A DNA stretch of 64,000 bases from JAICMB01 sp963795935 (GCA_963795935.1 CAWCJO010000017.1:1-64000), one strand, 5' to 3'. Shown: positions 1-10,260, counted from the first letter of the stretch. Program-made: numbers and translations. Notes: a model not told the origin generated them from the letters alone.

Positions 1-510
1 CGCTGCGCGCCTGGTTTTGTTGATTGCCCGCCACGAGTCCAAAGGTGGAATCCGACGGATTGGTGTCGGGCGCGGCGAAGCGGGGATGATTGAATAAATT
101 GAAAACATCAAAAACGCAACTGCAATTTCATGCGCCGTTCCGTGATGGCGATGTTTTTCATACAAGCCGGCGTTTGCTTCGTTTACGCGGCGGCTGGCGC
201 GAACGTTGTTCCAGCGGGTGGGATAGCGCTGCACAAAATTCGCGAAGTCCTGATACACGCTGTTCTTGTCGGAATCCCCGGGCGGCAGAATGAGTCATAA
301 CCCGGCAGGTTCTGAATCCCCGTCCACGCCGGATAGTTCGATATTCGTGTTTTTCGAGGGGAATGGATAGAACTGCGTGGTGTCGAACCATTCGCGCATC
401 GATTGCTTATCGGGGCGCAGGAAGCGTCTTGCGTGAGCAGGCCGTGCGCGCGCTTGTTTTCGATCGCCCCATTCGGGACATTGGGCGCGCAATGCAGTCG
501 GCGATCCGGA
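1..510 (-). pseudogene. C-terminal remnant of an Oar-like TonB-dependent receptor
   Basis: Read on the minus strand in changing frames, this stretch gives the ordered pieces REWFDTTQFYPFP, YPAWTGIQNLPGY, VYQDFANFVQRYPTRW, LQLRF-DVFNLFNHPRF and DSTFGLVAGN. These match the end of the large acidobacterial outer-membrane receptors that begin with a carboxypeptidase-like regulatory domain. At least four frame changes are needed in about 400 bp, and the last residues run off the left edge. The N-terminal part is not seen upstream, where a PEP-CTERM gene lies instead. It is either a decayed fragment or a real gene in poorly sequenced DNA. Bases 511-753 hold nothing I can support. Confidence 0.6.
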
Positions 511-753
511 GAACGAGCAACCCCCGATCAACGAGACCGCGCGCCGGAGTTCGTCGTGAACGACGTTCGCTGGACGGCGAAAAAGCCGGAGCAAATCAGT
601 GGCGAAAACGGGTTACTGAAGCTGACGAGGGAGGCACGTGGAGCGACCGTTGAGCGCGGAGCTTTGACTGGGCACCTCGCATACCAGGGGACCGCACCCG
701 CCGTTTCCAACGGCCCTTCGGGAATTTGCCAGCTGGCCGGGGTGGCTTGGGCG

Positions 754-1425
754 TTAAGCGTTCCGGCGGCTAGCAAGCAGCTTGCCGGTGATGGCTAACA
801 CGGTTCCGAGCAGCAAGATCGAGGCCGGCGTCGGGAACAGTGCTGCCGGGGACACCGGGTAGGAAGGTGTCCGGACCCGTGCCGAACGAGAAAGAAACTG
901 CTGAAATCGTGCTGCTGCTCGTCACCCCTGGTATAGACAAATCGAATGTCGCCGACGATTGAAGCGATGGATTCGCGGAACTCAGCCACCCTCGCCGCCG
1001 TTGCCGTTAGCGCCGTAAGGGCCGCTACCGACAATCAGGTCCACAGGCTTCCCTCCTCCGAGGCCGTCGAGGGTAACGGCGCTGCCCGTGTCGTCAAGGG
1101 CCCAACCAAAGCCTGCGCTGGCTGGAGAGGCCGGACTCGTAGAGGTAACGCCGCTGCTGCTGATGTCAATTGTGTTCGCGCTGCCGCCTGTATATTTAGC
1201 GGTGCCGGTTGCGCCCGATACGGTGAAGGAGATGTCGCTGATAGACTGGCCAATACTTGTCTCGGCTGCCAGCAGGTTCGTAAGGGTAATATCCAGATAG
1301 GTGGCTTCGAGAGTGAAGGTGGCTTGAGTGCTGAGCGCTCCATCGGAGTTGGAGCCCGAGGCCGTAAATGAGGCCGCGGAGCCTACCCCCATACACACGA
1401 ACAGAAACACAGCGATTGTCTTCAC
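754..1425 (-). CDS. PEP-CTERM-type secreted protein, frame broken twice
   Basis: The N-terminus (GTG at 1425, or GTG at 1443) is a signal peptide, KTIAVFLFVCMGVGSAA, followed by a Ser/Thr/Gly-rich beta-type region. The frame shifts near 985 to read SSATFDLSIPGVTSSSTISA and FSFGTG, then shifts back near 850. The end reads PTPASILLLGTVLAITGKLL followed by ASRRNA and a stop at 754-756. That tail is a PEP-CTERM-like anchor: a Pro-containing motif, a hydrophobic helix and a basic end, which an exosortase would process. Both breaks are needed to join a complete and sensible protein, so a sequencing cause is likely. No exosortase gene is visible in the window. Confidence 0.65.
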
Positions 1426-1654
1426 GGGTCGTGCACCGTGCACGGCGATAGCCGAACGTAATTACTTTCGACATCAAGCAGTTAGACTGACACTTCCGTC
1501 AGAGGAATTGCGAAAAAGTAGGAAATAGACATAAAAAAGTACTACAACCTTGGATTTTGGAGGTATCGAGGCAAAGATCTGCATTCAGCGATGAACGGCA
1601 GTATGGGGAGTCTCTTCGAGTTCAGCCACTCGGGGGTGAGCTTCAGAACTGCGC

Positions 1655-3844
1655 TCAAGAGTCGCGGCCACGGTCCGCCTCGCCGGCTTTCATGCATGCC
1701 AACGCTAAGTGATATTGCGCTATCGGCAGGTTCGAGTTGGCGGCAATTTCGAGGCGCTGCAGCGCATTGCTATACAGTCCTTTGCGGAAGTAAATCCACC
1801 CAGGGTATCCGCCACTGTCGGGTCGTCGGGAGCAGCTCAGAAGCCTTCTGCGCCCATCGAAGCGCCTCGTCCGGTTTATGGTTGCGCTCAGACATCAAGT
1901 AGGCAAGGTTATTCAGAGCGACCACATTGTTGGGATCTAAAGCGATCGCTGTGCGATATTGCTCGACCGCTTCTCCAAAACGGCGTGTGAGCTCATCGGC
2001 CATTCCCAGGCGAACGTATACAATGGCATCCCGTTCATGTGTTGATGCAAGCGTTTGCAATAGATTGCGGGCCTCCTCGCCCTTGCCCTCTTCTAAATCG
2101 ATTTGCGCCACAGCGAGGCGCGCCCGGCATGAAATCCGGATTTTGGCCCCGGCTTGTTCGAAGGTCGCTAGCGCTTCGGCGCGGCGCCCGTTTGTTCAGG
2201 GCTGGCCCAGGAAGACGAGAGCAGGCCCGGAAGCGTCTAGCTGGGTCTCTTCCTGCACTGCTTTGAGGGCCTGTTCTTTCCGATTCTGTGCGATGTAGGT
2301 TACAGATAGCGTCTCCAGAGCAGTGACGTCGCCAGGCTTCTTTTCCAGAGCCTCACGGACGGACTTTCCGGCCCCATCAAAATCGCGCAGCTTGATCCGG
2401 AGCAGCGCGTCCTGCAAAAGGAATTCAGGAATGCGCGCGGCCGCCAGCTGCGGTCCAAAACTGGCGCGAGCTCCGTTACCCTGCCAAGCGCGAAGAGAGC
2501 CGTGTTGCGCTGGACGGCAGTTCCAAGCTGTCCGCTGCGCTGGCGGAGTTTGATTCAAGAGCTCCAGAGTCGCCTCGGCGCGATTATGAAGCAGCGAAAA
2601 ATGTTCCAGCTCTATGCGCGCCGGTAAGAGATTAGGATTCAACCGTAACGCTTCCGTCAGTTGTTGTCCTTCGCTCAACATGTTCCGGGCGCGATAAACA
2701 TGCGCTAACGCATAATGCGCTTGAGCGGATCCGGACGATCGTAAAGGACTTGCCACAAATCCTTTTCGGCCTCCGCATATCTCCGCGCGAAGAGATAGAG
2801 TTCGCTCCTTTGCATGCAGCGCATCGGTATCTTTTGCAATTGTGTCGCAGAGCGGAAGTTATGACCGCCTCCGCTCCGCAATTCGCTTTGCCTTTACATA
2901 GGCATCGACTAACAAAGTGCGGATGTCGCAGATCGCTTGGATATTTCTGAAAAAGCGCTTTGAGCTCGCAATGGCGGCCTCGAGTTGATTTTGCCCTTCG
3001 AGAAAAAGCGCGTGCACGGTTCTGAATCGCCGGTCGGGAAGGGCGGCCAGAGTCCGATAACGCGGTCGGCTTCGCGCTGCTGTCCGGTCCGCGCGTAGAG
3101 GGCTGCTAAATCAATGAGGCCGGATGTAAGCAGGATCGATCTTTAAGGCCCGCTGAAATTCGCGTTCGAGCTTCTCACTCTCGATCGACAACGAGATATA
3201 GCCGCCGAGAGCCAATTTTGTTTGCGGACTCTGAGGATTTCGAGCCTCGGCTTGGCGTAGCGTACTCTCAGCGCCTGCCGTATCGCCCTTTGCAAGTTGC
3301 GCCACGGCAAGATTGAGGCGGAGGTGATCTCGGCGGGAGATTCCGCAAGCGCCTGCCGGAAGTGCGCCAGGGCGGCCTCTGTCTTGCCGAGTCGGAATTC
3401 CGCCAGCGCTAACGCATTCGCCGCGTCGGAATTCCGGGGCTGAGCGATCATAAGCGACCGGGCACGCGTTTCTGCTTCCTGTACAATGGCACGGTCCTGG
3501 TTGATCGCCATCAATTCAGCCAGCTTCAATTGAACGCCTAAGTGCTTCGGGTCTACTTGACGCGCGTGCAGAAGGTTATTCACGGCCGCCTGGCCTTGTC
3601 CCATGGCCAAATAAGCCAGCGCAATCTGATAATAGGGTTCGGCGTTTCTCGGCTCCAGGGCGGCGGCGTTCTTGAACTCAAGAAGCGCGCGATCATAGTG
3701 TTTATCCTGCACAAGCCTCTTGCCCCGTGCGATGAAGTCGGCCGGAGTCCTCCTGCACCCGGCCAGCAGCGCACTCCCAATGAGGATGAAAATCAACAGG
3801 ATCGGCACTAGCCGCGACTTCCTAGAACTCGAAAAAAAGATCAT
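1655..3844 (-). CDS. TPR-repeat lipoprotein (PrsT-like), several frame breaks
   Basis: The start is ATG at 3844 (a TTG at 3850 is also possible). A lipoprotein signal ends in LLAGC and is followed by tetratricopeptide repeats with motifs such as AEPYYQIALAYLAMGQGQAA. The TPRs continue through fragments in other frames (about 3305-3111, 2756-2196 and 2111-1770). The protein finishes with DTLGWIYFRKGLYSNALQRL and GEADRGRDS before TGA at 1655. At least four indels must be bridged. Large TPR lipoproteins of this kind are linked to PEP-CTERM/exosortase systems, which fits the PEP-CTERM gene just downstream. A second paralogue lies at 33609-35930. An outer-membrane or periplasmic scaffold role is inferred. 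Confidence 0.65.
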
Positions 3845-4083
3845 CGTCAAAAGCCTGGCGCCTCGGATGGCTGTTCACGTACACATCAGTGCCCATCCGT
3901 AAGAATACTCTCGGGTAGGATGCATGCGCTCGGAATGGCGCATGGTAAAGGAGCAGAAAACTGCGGACATAATCCAACTCTTTAGACTTCGGACTCGCTG
4001 CGGAGCGCACGGCACGTCGACCCTCTTGTGGTCCAAGGGGAACATCCAGCCGCGATTCATCGTGCCTGGCGCGAAGGGTATTT

Positions 4084-4371
4084 CACGCTGCTGAGTTCGC
4101 GGAACGACTCGACGAACTACGGGCCAAGTTGCACAAAGCCGGCGCTGGCCGCACGCATCAAGCCGTATACGGCTGGCCGCCTCCTCAAAGAACTGAAAGA
4201 CTTGCCGGGATTGGCGCCGCGCTGCCGTGGCTCAGACGTCCGCCGGATCCGCAGGCCGATTTGTCTGGTCACAGCAGAAGGAGCGGGTTGCTCGGACTGG
4301 CGCATCACCGGGCCCCGCGCATCGGCGCCGCGCGCGATTTCATGGCGCTGTTTACGCGGCTTCCTCACTAA
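4084..4371 (+). pseudogene. possible LysR-family C-terminal fragment
   Basis: An open frame without a start gives AEFAERLDELRAKLHKAG, then GIGAALPWL, and ends GAARDFMALFTRLPH. The last part resembles the end of a LysR effector-binding domain (usually ALPCYLA, then RRTARVRAFMDFL). No helix-turn-helix part is present upstream. The stop codon overlaps the stop of the convergent TPR gene at 4368-4371. The match is weak, and the piece may be noise. Confidence 0.25.
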
Positions 4372-6771
4372 TGCGCCCGAAGCCGGTCCAGCGCCTGGCG
4401 GACCTCCGGATCGGGCCTGAGCTTGAGCGCTGTTTGGAGCTGCGCGATGGCCGCGGGCAACCGCCCGGGGACGTTCGATAAAGCCACTCCCAGGTTGTAA
4501 TGCGCGTCGGCGTAATCCGGCCTGATGCGGGCGGCCGCTTCAAAATGCGCGATCGCTTCGCTATCGGCCCGGCATCCCGGACAATACCACGCCCAGGTTG
4601 TTGTGAGCTTCGGCGTAGCCCGGCCTTAATTTCAGCGCCGTTTCGAACTGGGCTGTGGCGGCGGGCAAACGGTCCGACGTGTGTGACAAGGCAACCCCCA
4701 GGTTGTAGTGCGCTTCCGCCGAAACAGGGTCGATCTTTAGCGCCGCTTCATATTCCTGAATTGCGTCCGCCGACCGGCCGGGCAGCCGCGACAGGGCGCT
4801 CCCTAAGCCGGTGTGCGCCTCCACCGAATCGGGATCGATGCGCAGCGCCGCTTCATACTCCGGGATCGCTTGCGGCAAGGTCTCCGGCGCCTCCGCGAAG
4901 GCGTTTCCCAGGTCGGTGTGCGCCTGCGCGGAATAAGGTTGCAGCCGCAGCGCCGTCTCAAATTCCCGGATGGCCGCGGGCAAGGCGCCCGGCATTTGAA
5001 CCAACGCATTGCCCAGATTGGTATGGGCCTCGGCATAATGCGGTGTTATCCGCAGCGCCGTGTCGAACTCCTGGATCGCCGCCGGCAAGCCGCCCGGCGT
5101 TCGCGCCAATGCGCTGCCGAGATTGTTGTGCGCCTCGGCATAATCCGGCGCGATGCGCAGTGCCGTGCGGTATTCCCGGATGGCGTCCGGCAAGCGCCCC
5201 GGCATCTTCGATAATGTATTTCCCAGATTATTGTGCGGAATCGGCGAATCCGGATTTTTCCGCAGCGCCGTTTCGTACAGCGCCACTGCCTCCGGCAACC
5301 GTCCGGGCATGCGCGAAAGGGCGCTCGCCAGATCGGTCCGCGTCTTGGCCGAAGCGGGATTGATGCGCAGCGCCGCTTCGAGATGGGCGACGGCGTCGGG
5401 CAAGCGGTCCGGGGAATCCAGCAGCGCGCTCCCCAGATTGTGCTCCGCCACGTCGTTCGGTTCCGTGACGGCCAGCGCGTGTTCGAACAATCGCTCGCTG
5501 TTCCTCCAATATCCGGTCTGCACCCACGTCGCGGCCGCCAGGCAGGAGCACGCCGCCGCCGCCACTCCCACTGCCGCCGGCTTCATACGCGGCCAGCGCC
5601 GCAAAGCATCCGCCGCGGCCCAAGCGATCATGATCGACAAGCCCACCAGCGGCACGTAGGTATAGCGGTCGGCGCGCGCCTGCGCTCCCACCTGTACCAA
5701 CCCGATCACCGGCAGCAGCGTTCCGAGGAACCAAAACCAGCCCACCGCGAGGTACGGATACGCTCGAAAGGAACGCGCCACCAGCGCCGAAACGCTCACG
5801 ATTGCAAGCCCCGCCAAGGCCGCCTCCCACGCGGGCAAGGTCCGCGGATAGGGATAAAACACCGCCAGGCGCGTGGGCCAAAACAGCTTGGCGATGTAAA
5901 CGGCGTAGGAAACTAGTGCGTTCTCGATGCGCAGCCCGAGCGGGTGTACGTGTGAGCGCTTCGACGGCCCCGCCGCTCCGTTGCGTCAGGAATGTAATGG
6001 CGGCGCCGGCCGCCGCGAGCGCAAAAAGCGGGACCTTCTCCCACACCGCTTTTTTCCAAGGCTGGAAGCGGCGCAGCGGCCAGAGGTCCAGGAGTAAAAG
6101 CAGGAACGGCAGCGTCACGATCATCGGCTTCGACATCAGCCCCAGGCAGAACGCCGCGGCCACGAGCAGGTAGCGTCCGCGATCAGGACGCTCCGCATAA
6201 CGCACGTAGGCCCACAAGGCTAGAAACCAGAAAAACGCGCAGAGCACGTCTTTGCGTTCCGCCACCCACGCGACGGACTCGACGTGGAGCGGGTGCAGCG
6301 CGAAGAGGAACGCGACGAAGGCGCTCGGCCATCGGGCCCGGGTCGCGCGATTCAGAAACGCGAACAGCAGTATCGCCGCCAGGGCGTGGAACAGTACGCT
6401 GGTCAAGTGATGCAGTCCGGTTCGCGCCCCGAAAAGCTGCCAATCCAAAACGTGTGAGAGGCGCGTGGCGGGAAACCAGTTGGCGGCCTCGGTGGACGTG
6501 AAGGCCCACGCTATTGCGTCGGGCGTGAGGCCTTGCCGTACGCGGGGATTGGCGGCGTAGTCGGGATCGTCGAAATTGACGAATCCAAAATTGCGCACTT
6601 GGGCGTACACAGCGAAGCTCGCAAGAAAGAGCAGGACGGCGATCCACAGATCGGCGTTCGGAAACCATCTTGCGGCCGGCGTTTTTTATGGCCAGTGCGG
6701 GCGTCCGGCTTTTGCGTTCGCGCCACTCGAAGCGGCGCCTTGGGACGGGTCGTGCGCACGGAAGTACTCAT
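4368..6771 (-). CDS. TMTC-like membrane protein with C-terminal TPR array
   Basis: The N-terminal half is a polytopic membrane domain. It carries a first helix DLWIAVLLFLASFAVYA, then FVNFDDPDY and ALHPLHVESVAWVAERKDVL, which are hallmarks of the TMTC/PMT-like glycosyltransferase fold found with TPRs in acidobacteria. The C-terminal half has about nine TPRs with a 35-residue period and a recurring PGRLPxAI linker. The frame breaks near 5945 and again near 4560. The N-terminus joins an ATG at 6771 only if an A6 run at about 6682-6687 is really A7. A role as a membrane protein transferring sugar or lipid to proteins is family-based inference; the substrate is unknown. Confidence 0.7.
4390..5440 (-). 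repeat. tandem 105-bp TPR-coding repeats
   Basis: About nine diverged copies of a 105-bp unit (35 codons) encode TPR motifs of the pattern YAEAHNNLGxAL...LPxAIxEFxxALRI. The DNA copies are similar enough to suggest recent unit duplication. They could also cause collapse or indel errors in assembly. Confidence 0.7.
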
Positions 6772-6827
6772 AGTACAGGAATTTGTATTTGTGGAATGGG
6801 TTATTCAAAATTTTCGAACCAAACTGA

Positions 6828-6833
6828 TATAAT
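6828..6833 (+). promoter_or_regulatory. TATAAT -10-like box before the LysR gene
   Basis: A perfect TATAAT lies 8 bp upstream of the TTG start at 6842. If it is used, transcription would begin at or next to the start codon and the mRNA would be leaderless. No clear -35 box is seen, and the A+T-rich stretch 6780-6835 could give chance matches. Confidence 0.35.
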
Positions 6834-6841
6834 TCGCCTGA

Positions 6842-7774
6842 TTGGAACTGGCGCATCTCAGGGCCTTAATCGGGGTCGGCGAGCTGGCGAACTTCAGAAA
6901 AGCCGGCGAGCGGCTGCATCTCTCTCCTCCGGCGGTGTTCGAGCAGGTCCGCCTGCTTGAGGAACGCGTCGGCCAGAAGCTGTACGAGCGCGCCGGCCGC
7001 AAGCTGGTGCTGACCGAAGCCGGGGCGTTGCTGCTGTCGTATGCGCGCCGCATGTTGTGGGAGCACGACGAGGCGCTCGCAGCGCTGCAGGAGCTCAGCG
7101 GCATGCAACGCGGGCTGGTGCGGTTTGGGTGCGGTCCCCATATCAGCGTGGCGGTTGTTCCGCACCTGCTGCGCGCGTTCCTGACGAAATACCCGGGCAT
7201 TGAGGTGCGCTTGATCACGGGCAACGATCCCGCGCTTTTCGAGGAACTGCGCGGCGGACGCGTCGATCTGCTGCTGATGAACCTGCCGGTGAGCGATCCG
7301 GGGCTCGAACAGGTCGGGTTGTGGCGCTACGAAATGGTTTTCATCGCCGCCCCGGAGCATCCCGCGACCGGCGATCCCGGCGACCTGGCGCGGCAGCCCT
7401 TCATCCTTTATCAGCGCGCATTCCTTATCGAGGAGGCGATCCGGCGTTTTTGCGTGGAGGTCGGATTCGAGCCCAAGGTGGTCATGCAGAACGACCAAGC
7501 CGACTCCATAAAAGAGCTCGTGAAACTGGGGTTGGGCGTCTCGCTACTGCCGCTCTGGAGCGTATCGGAAGACGTGCGCCGGGGGACGCTCCGCATTGTG
7601 CGCCTGCCCAACCGCCACCTGTACGGCGCGACCGGCTTGATTTACCGCAAATCGGAACACGTTCCGGCGGCGTCGCGGGCATTGATCGGCGTCGCGCGCC
7701 GATATCGGGAATGGCTGCCGCGGGCCGACGACGTCGCGCCGCTGGAAGCGCACGCCGCATGTCCCGCTACCTGA
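6842..7774 (+). CDS. LysR-family transcriptional regulator
   Basis: 310 residues, the usual LysR length. The N-terminal winged helix-turn-helix is clear: LRALIGVGELANFRKAGERL, then LSPPAVFEQVRLLEERVG and LVLTEAGALLL. A type-2 periplasmic-binding effector domain with a REELRGGRVDLLL-like segment follows. The start is TTG at 6842, fixed by the MEL-x-HLRAL N-terminus typical of the family. The end overlaps the next gene by 16 bp, so the two are probably co-transcribed. The inducer and targets cannot be told from sequence. The divergent TMTC-like gene at 6771 is a possible target, as LysR regulators often act on the divergent neighbour. Confidence 0.9.
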   Translation: MELAHLRALIGVGELANFRKAGERLHLSPPAVFEQVRLLEERVGQKLYERAGRKLVLTEAGALLLSYARRMLWEHDEALAALQELSGMQRGLVRFGCGPHISVAVVPHLLRAFLTKYPGIEVRLITGNDPALFEELRGGRVDLLLMNLPVSDPGLEQVGLWRYEMVFIAAPEHPATGDPGDLARQPFILYQRAFLIEEAIRRFCVEVGFEPKVVMQNDQADSIKELVKLGLGVSLLPLWSVSEDVRRGTLRIVRLPNRHLYGATGLIYRKSEHVPAASRALIGVARRYREWLPRADDVAPLEAHAACPAT

Positions 7775-8331
7775 TCTTCTGGAAGCCGTTCGATGTTTTG
7801 TGCCAGTTCACCCCCGCAGCGGCCGGCGGCCAAACTCTAAAAGACTTCATCCCTGTTCCGGACGTATATCCCGTGGGCCGTTTGGATCGCGACAGTGAGG
7901 GCCTGCTGCTGCTCAGCGACGACGGTCCGCTGCGACATCGCCTGACCGACCCGCGCTTCAGGCATCCGCGCACCCATTGGGTACAAGTGGAGGGGGTTCC
8001 CGGCGCGGCCGCGCTCGACTCGCTGCGCGGCGGTGTCGTGGTGCGGGACTACCGCACCAAGCCTGCCAAGGCGCAGCTGCCCGAGCGCGATCCCATTGCG
8101 GCGCCGCGCAGTCCTCCTATCCGCTTCCGCAAAAGCATTCCCACAAGCTGGCTCGAATTGACGCTGACGGAAGGACGCAACCGGCAAGTCCGCCGCATGG
8201 CGGCCGCCATCGGGTATCCCGCGCTGCGCTTGGTCCGCGCCGCCATCGGAGGGCTGACGCTCGATGGTTTGCGGCCGGGCGAGTGGAGGGAATTAACGGG
8301 CGAGGAAGTCCGCGCGTTGCGGCGCTGGTGA
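7759..8331 (+). CDS. rluE: RsuA/RluE-family rRNA pseudouridine synthase
   Basis: 190 residues beginning MSRYLIFWKPFDVLCQF. The catalytic motif is GRLDRDSEGLLLLSDDG, where the first Asp is the family nucleophile. The C-terminal motif EGRNRQVRRM is also present. There is no N-terminal S4 domain, as in RluE, which modifies a uridine in domain V of 23S rRNA. The exact target is inferred from this shape only. The ATG lies inside the end of the LysR gene. Confidence 0.85.
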   Translation: MSRYLIFWKPFDVLCQFTPAAAGGQTLKDFIPVPDVYPVGRLDRDSEGLLLLSDDGPLRHRLTDPRFRHPRTHWVQVEGVPGAAALDSLRGGVVVRDYRTKPAKAQLPERDPIAAPRSPPIRFRKSIPTSWLELTLTEGRNRQVRRMAAAIGYPALRLVRAAIGGLTLDGLRPGEWRELTGEEVRALRRW

Positions 8332-8338
8332 AGTGCGG

Positions 8339-8578
8339 CTACAGGACCAGAGGCCCCCCGCTTGTCTGTCTTTTCAAATTCATCCAATCAATTTCCAGTT
8401 GCCGGAGTGCGGCGCGAATCGTTTCAAGCTTCAGATCCGCCCGCCCCAATCCGGAGAGCAGCCCCGCAGCACGTCCTGTCTTCGGGTCAACCATTTCCTG
8501 TGCGAACCTCCGCTCCGGCGAGGTATTTCGAGGCGAGCCAAGCGCAATCGGTTTACTCGTAATATGGCGGTAGTTCAC
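8339..8578 (-). pseudogene. hicA: HicA-type mRNA interferase toxin, frame broken
   Basis: The main frame starts (GTG) NYRHITSKPIALG and ends ADLKLETIRAALRQLEIDW, both typical of HicA. The core is found only by switching frames: ARLEIPRRSGGSHRKW carries the GSH active-site motif, then VDPKTGR returns to the first frame, then SPDWGG is off-frame again. Four compensating indels in 240 bp are needed. HicA is a small double-stranded-RNA-binding-fold RNase that cleaves translated mRNA. It lies directly after the HicB-like gene (gap 1 bp). Either the toxin is inactivated, which would be tolerated, or the base calls here are poor. Confidence 0.6.
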
Positions 8579-8579
8579 T

Positions 8580-8822
8580 TTAAGTGGCTACCACGGTCTC
8601 CAGCCATACTGGACCTCCCTCGTTCGCAAGCAGCGTGTTATGAGGCAGCCGGCGTCCAACGCCTTCGTAAATTTCAACTACGGCCCCGAAGGCGTCTTGG
8701 ACGTTGGCCAAGGCAGCTTCCATTGTGTCGCCCCCGGTGACCAACTCCGGCAAAAGCGGCGATGTTCTTGTGAAACTGCCCTCCGGCTGCCGCCCAAGCA
8801 GTAATGGAATCTTGTAAAGCAC
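8580..8822 (-). CDS. hicB: HicB-family antitoxin
   Basis: 80 residues with the HicB fold: MLYKIPLLLGRQPEGSF, then LLPELVTGGDTMEAALANVQ and a DAFGAVVEIYEG segment. This is the short HicB_lk form without an added DNA-binding domain. It would bind and neutralise HicA. The antitoxin precedes the toxin here. The frame is intact, while that of the toxin gene is not. Confidence 0.8.
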   Translation of the reverse strand: MLYKIPLLLGRQPEGSFTRTSPLLPELVTGGDTMEAALANVQDAFGAVVEIYEGVGRRLPHNTLLANEGGPVWLETVVAT

Positions 8823-8973
8823 TTCTTCTTCCCTCTATTCCGTTCCATTGATTCCCAACGCGGCCCCTGGACAGTTTGGATAACCGTGGGCGGTCCAATG
8901 CCGTCTCTCTTCTTTGGGATCCCACAAAAACGAGGAAGGACGGGAACTTTTCGCGCGCGAGGAGCAATCCACG

Positions 8974-9567
8974 GTGACCGCTCCGATGGAACCAAGCGAC
9001 CAGGAGCTCTACCGGCAGATGCGCAAAGGGAATCAGCGGGCATTCGCGGCGCTGTACGATCGGCGTGAGCCGGGGCTGTATCGTTACGCGCTGCATATGT
9101 CCGGCAATCGCACTATGGCCGAGGAGGTCACGCACGAGGCCTTTTTGCGTCTGATGGGACCGCATCCGAACTTCGATGAGCGCCGCGGTTCGTTGGAGGG
9201 TTATTTGTACGGCATGGCCCGCAATCTGATACGCGTCATGCGAAGAAAGGACGGCCCGGCGCCACAGAGGGACGATGGAGGAGAGCGGGCTTTTGAGCAC
9301 GATATGCTGGGCGGCCTGATCCGCGATGAAGCGGCCGCGGCGCTCTATGCGGCACTCGACGAGCTACCGGAACGGTATCGCAGCGCGGTGGCGTTGTGCG
9401 ATCTGGAGGAGAAAAGCTACGAGGACGCCGCGCGGCTCATGGAATGTCCGGTCGGCACGGTGCGCTCGCGCCTGCATCGCGCCCGCGCCCTGTTGGGCGA
9501 GAAACTGAGGCCGGAACATGCGTCTTCCGGACGCGGCGCGGCGAGAAGCGAGGCGAGGTCGAGATGA
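8974..9567 (+). CDS. ECF-type RNA polymerase sigma factor
   Basis: 197 residues. Region 2 reads FAALYDRREPGLYRYAL and AEEVTHEAFLRLM; region 4 reads LDELPERYRSAVALCDLEEK and CPVGTVRSRLHRARALL. The start is GTG at 8974, supported by AGGAG at 8960-8964 with a 9-base gap; ATG at 8986 is an alternative. Its stop overlaps the anti-sigma start (ATGA, 9564-9567), so the pair is translationally coupled. It should direct a small envelope-stress-like regulon, probably including its own operon. Confidence 0.9.
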   Translation: MTAPMEPSDQELYRQMRKGNQRAFAALYDRREPGLYRYALHMSGNRTMAEEVTHEAFLRLMGPHPNFDERRGSLEGYLYGMARNLIRVMRRKDGPAPQRDDGGERAFEHDMLGGLIRDEAAAALYAALDELPERYRSAVALCDLEEKSYEDAARLMECPVGTVRSRLHRARALLGEKLRPEHASSGRGAARSEARSR

Positions 9568-10218
9568 GGAAAGCGGAATGCCGGACTTGGATGTCCGATC
9601 TGGTGGAATTCGCGCGCGTGGGCCTGGATCCGGATGCGGCCCTCGGAGAGCACCTGCGGCAGTGCCCTCGTTGCGCCGGGAAATGGGAGGACCAGCGCAG
9701 GCTGACGGCGCGGCTGCAAGCTGTGCAGACGGCGGCGCGCGACCGGCTAACCCTGCGGCGCTCGGCCGCGGCGCGGAAAACAATGTTGCTCGCACAGTTT
9801 GAGAGGGCGAATCGGAGGCGCCCATCGCGGCAGTGGAAAGTGGCGCTGGCGGCTGCCGCGGTGGTCGCGCTCGCTATTGCATTGACGTACGTTTGGCAGG
9901 ACTTCCCCGGACATCACAGCGGGCCGCCGGACAACGGCCGCGGCCGTGGCGGTCCCGCTCTTCGGCCAGGCAATCGAGACCCTGGAGCCGGACAACGGCG
10001 AATTCGTAGCCGTTCCTTATGCTCCTCCCTTGGCGGCGGGCGAGCTGGTCAGCGTGGTACGGACAGAATTGCAGGCGCCGGCGCTCGCCCGCATGGGCTT
10101 CGATATGGATGCCGCCGGCCTCGCCCGTTATGCCGGCGCCGTTCCCGCCGATGTCGTCATGGGGGACGATGGACTTCCACGCGCCGTGCGCGTGATCCCG
10201 CAAGCAACGGAGTTTTGA
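9564..10218 (+). CDS. membrane anti-sigma factor with zinc-finger-like N-terminus
   Basis: The cytoplasmic N-terminus carries CRTWMSDLVEFARVG and a HLRQCPRCAGKW motif (His-x3-Cys-x2-Cys), as in zinc-binding anti-sigma domains. One transmembrane helix follows, WKVALAAAAVVALAIALTYVW, split here as WKVALAAAAVVA and LAIALTYVW. The periplasmic C-terminus continues in another frame from about 9940 (VPLFGQAIETLEPDNGEF) to the stop at 10218, so one indel is inferred. It would hold the upstream sigma factor inactive at the membrane. Confidence 0.75.
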
Positions 10219-10260
10219 TTTCGAGCAGATTTTATTTCGCAGAGGACAGAAAGGCTAAAC

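Noticed and set aside
90..293. Small plus-strand gene at the left edge
   Set aside because: The opposite strand carries the receptor remnant, and the plus-strand peptide is Arg/Ser-rich shadow sequence.
4390..5440. CRISPR-like regular repeat array
   Set aside because: The 105-bp periodicity is coding TPR sequence with no spacers between units, and no cas gene is present.
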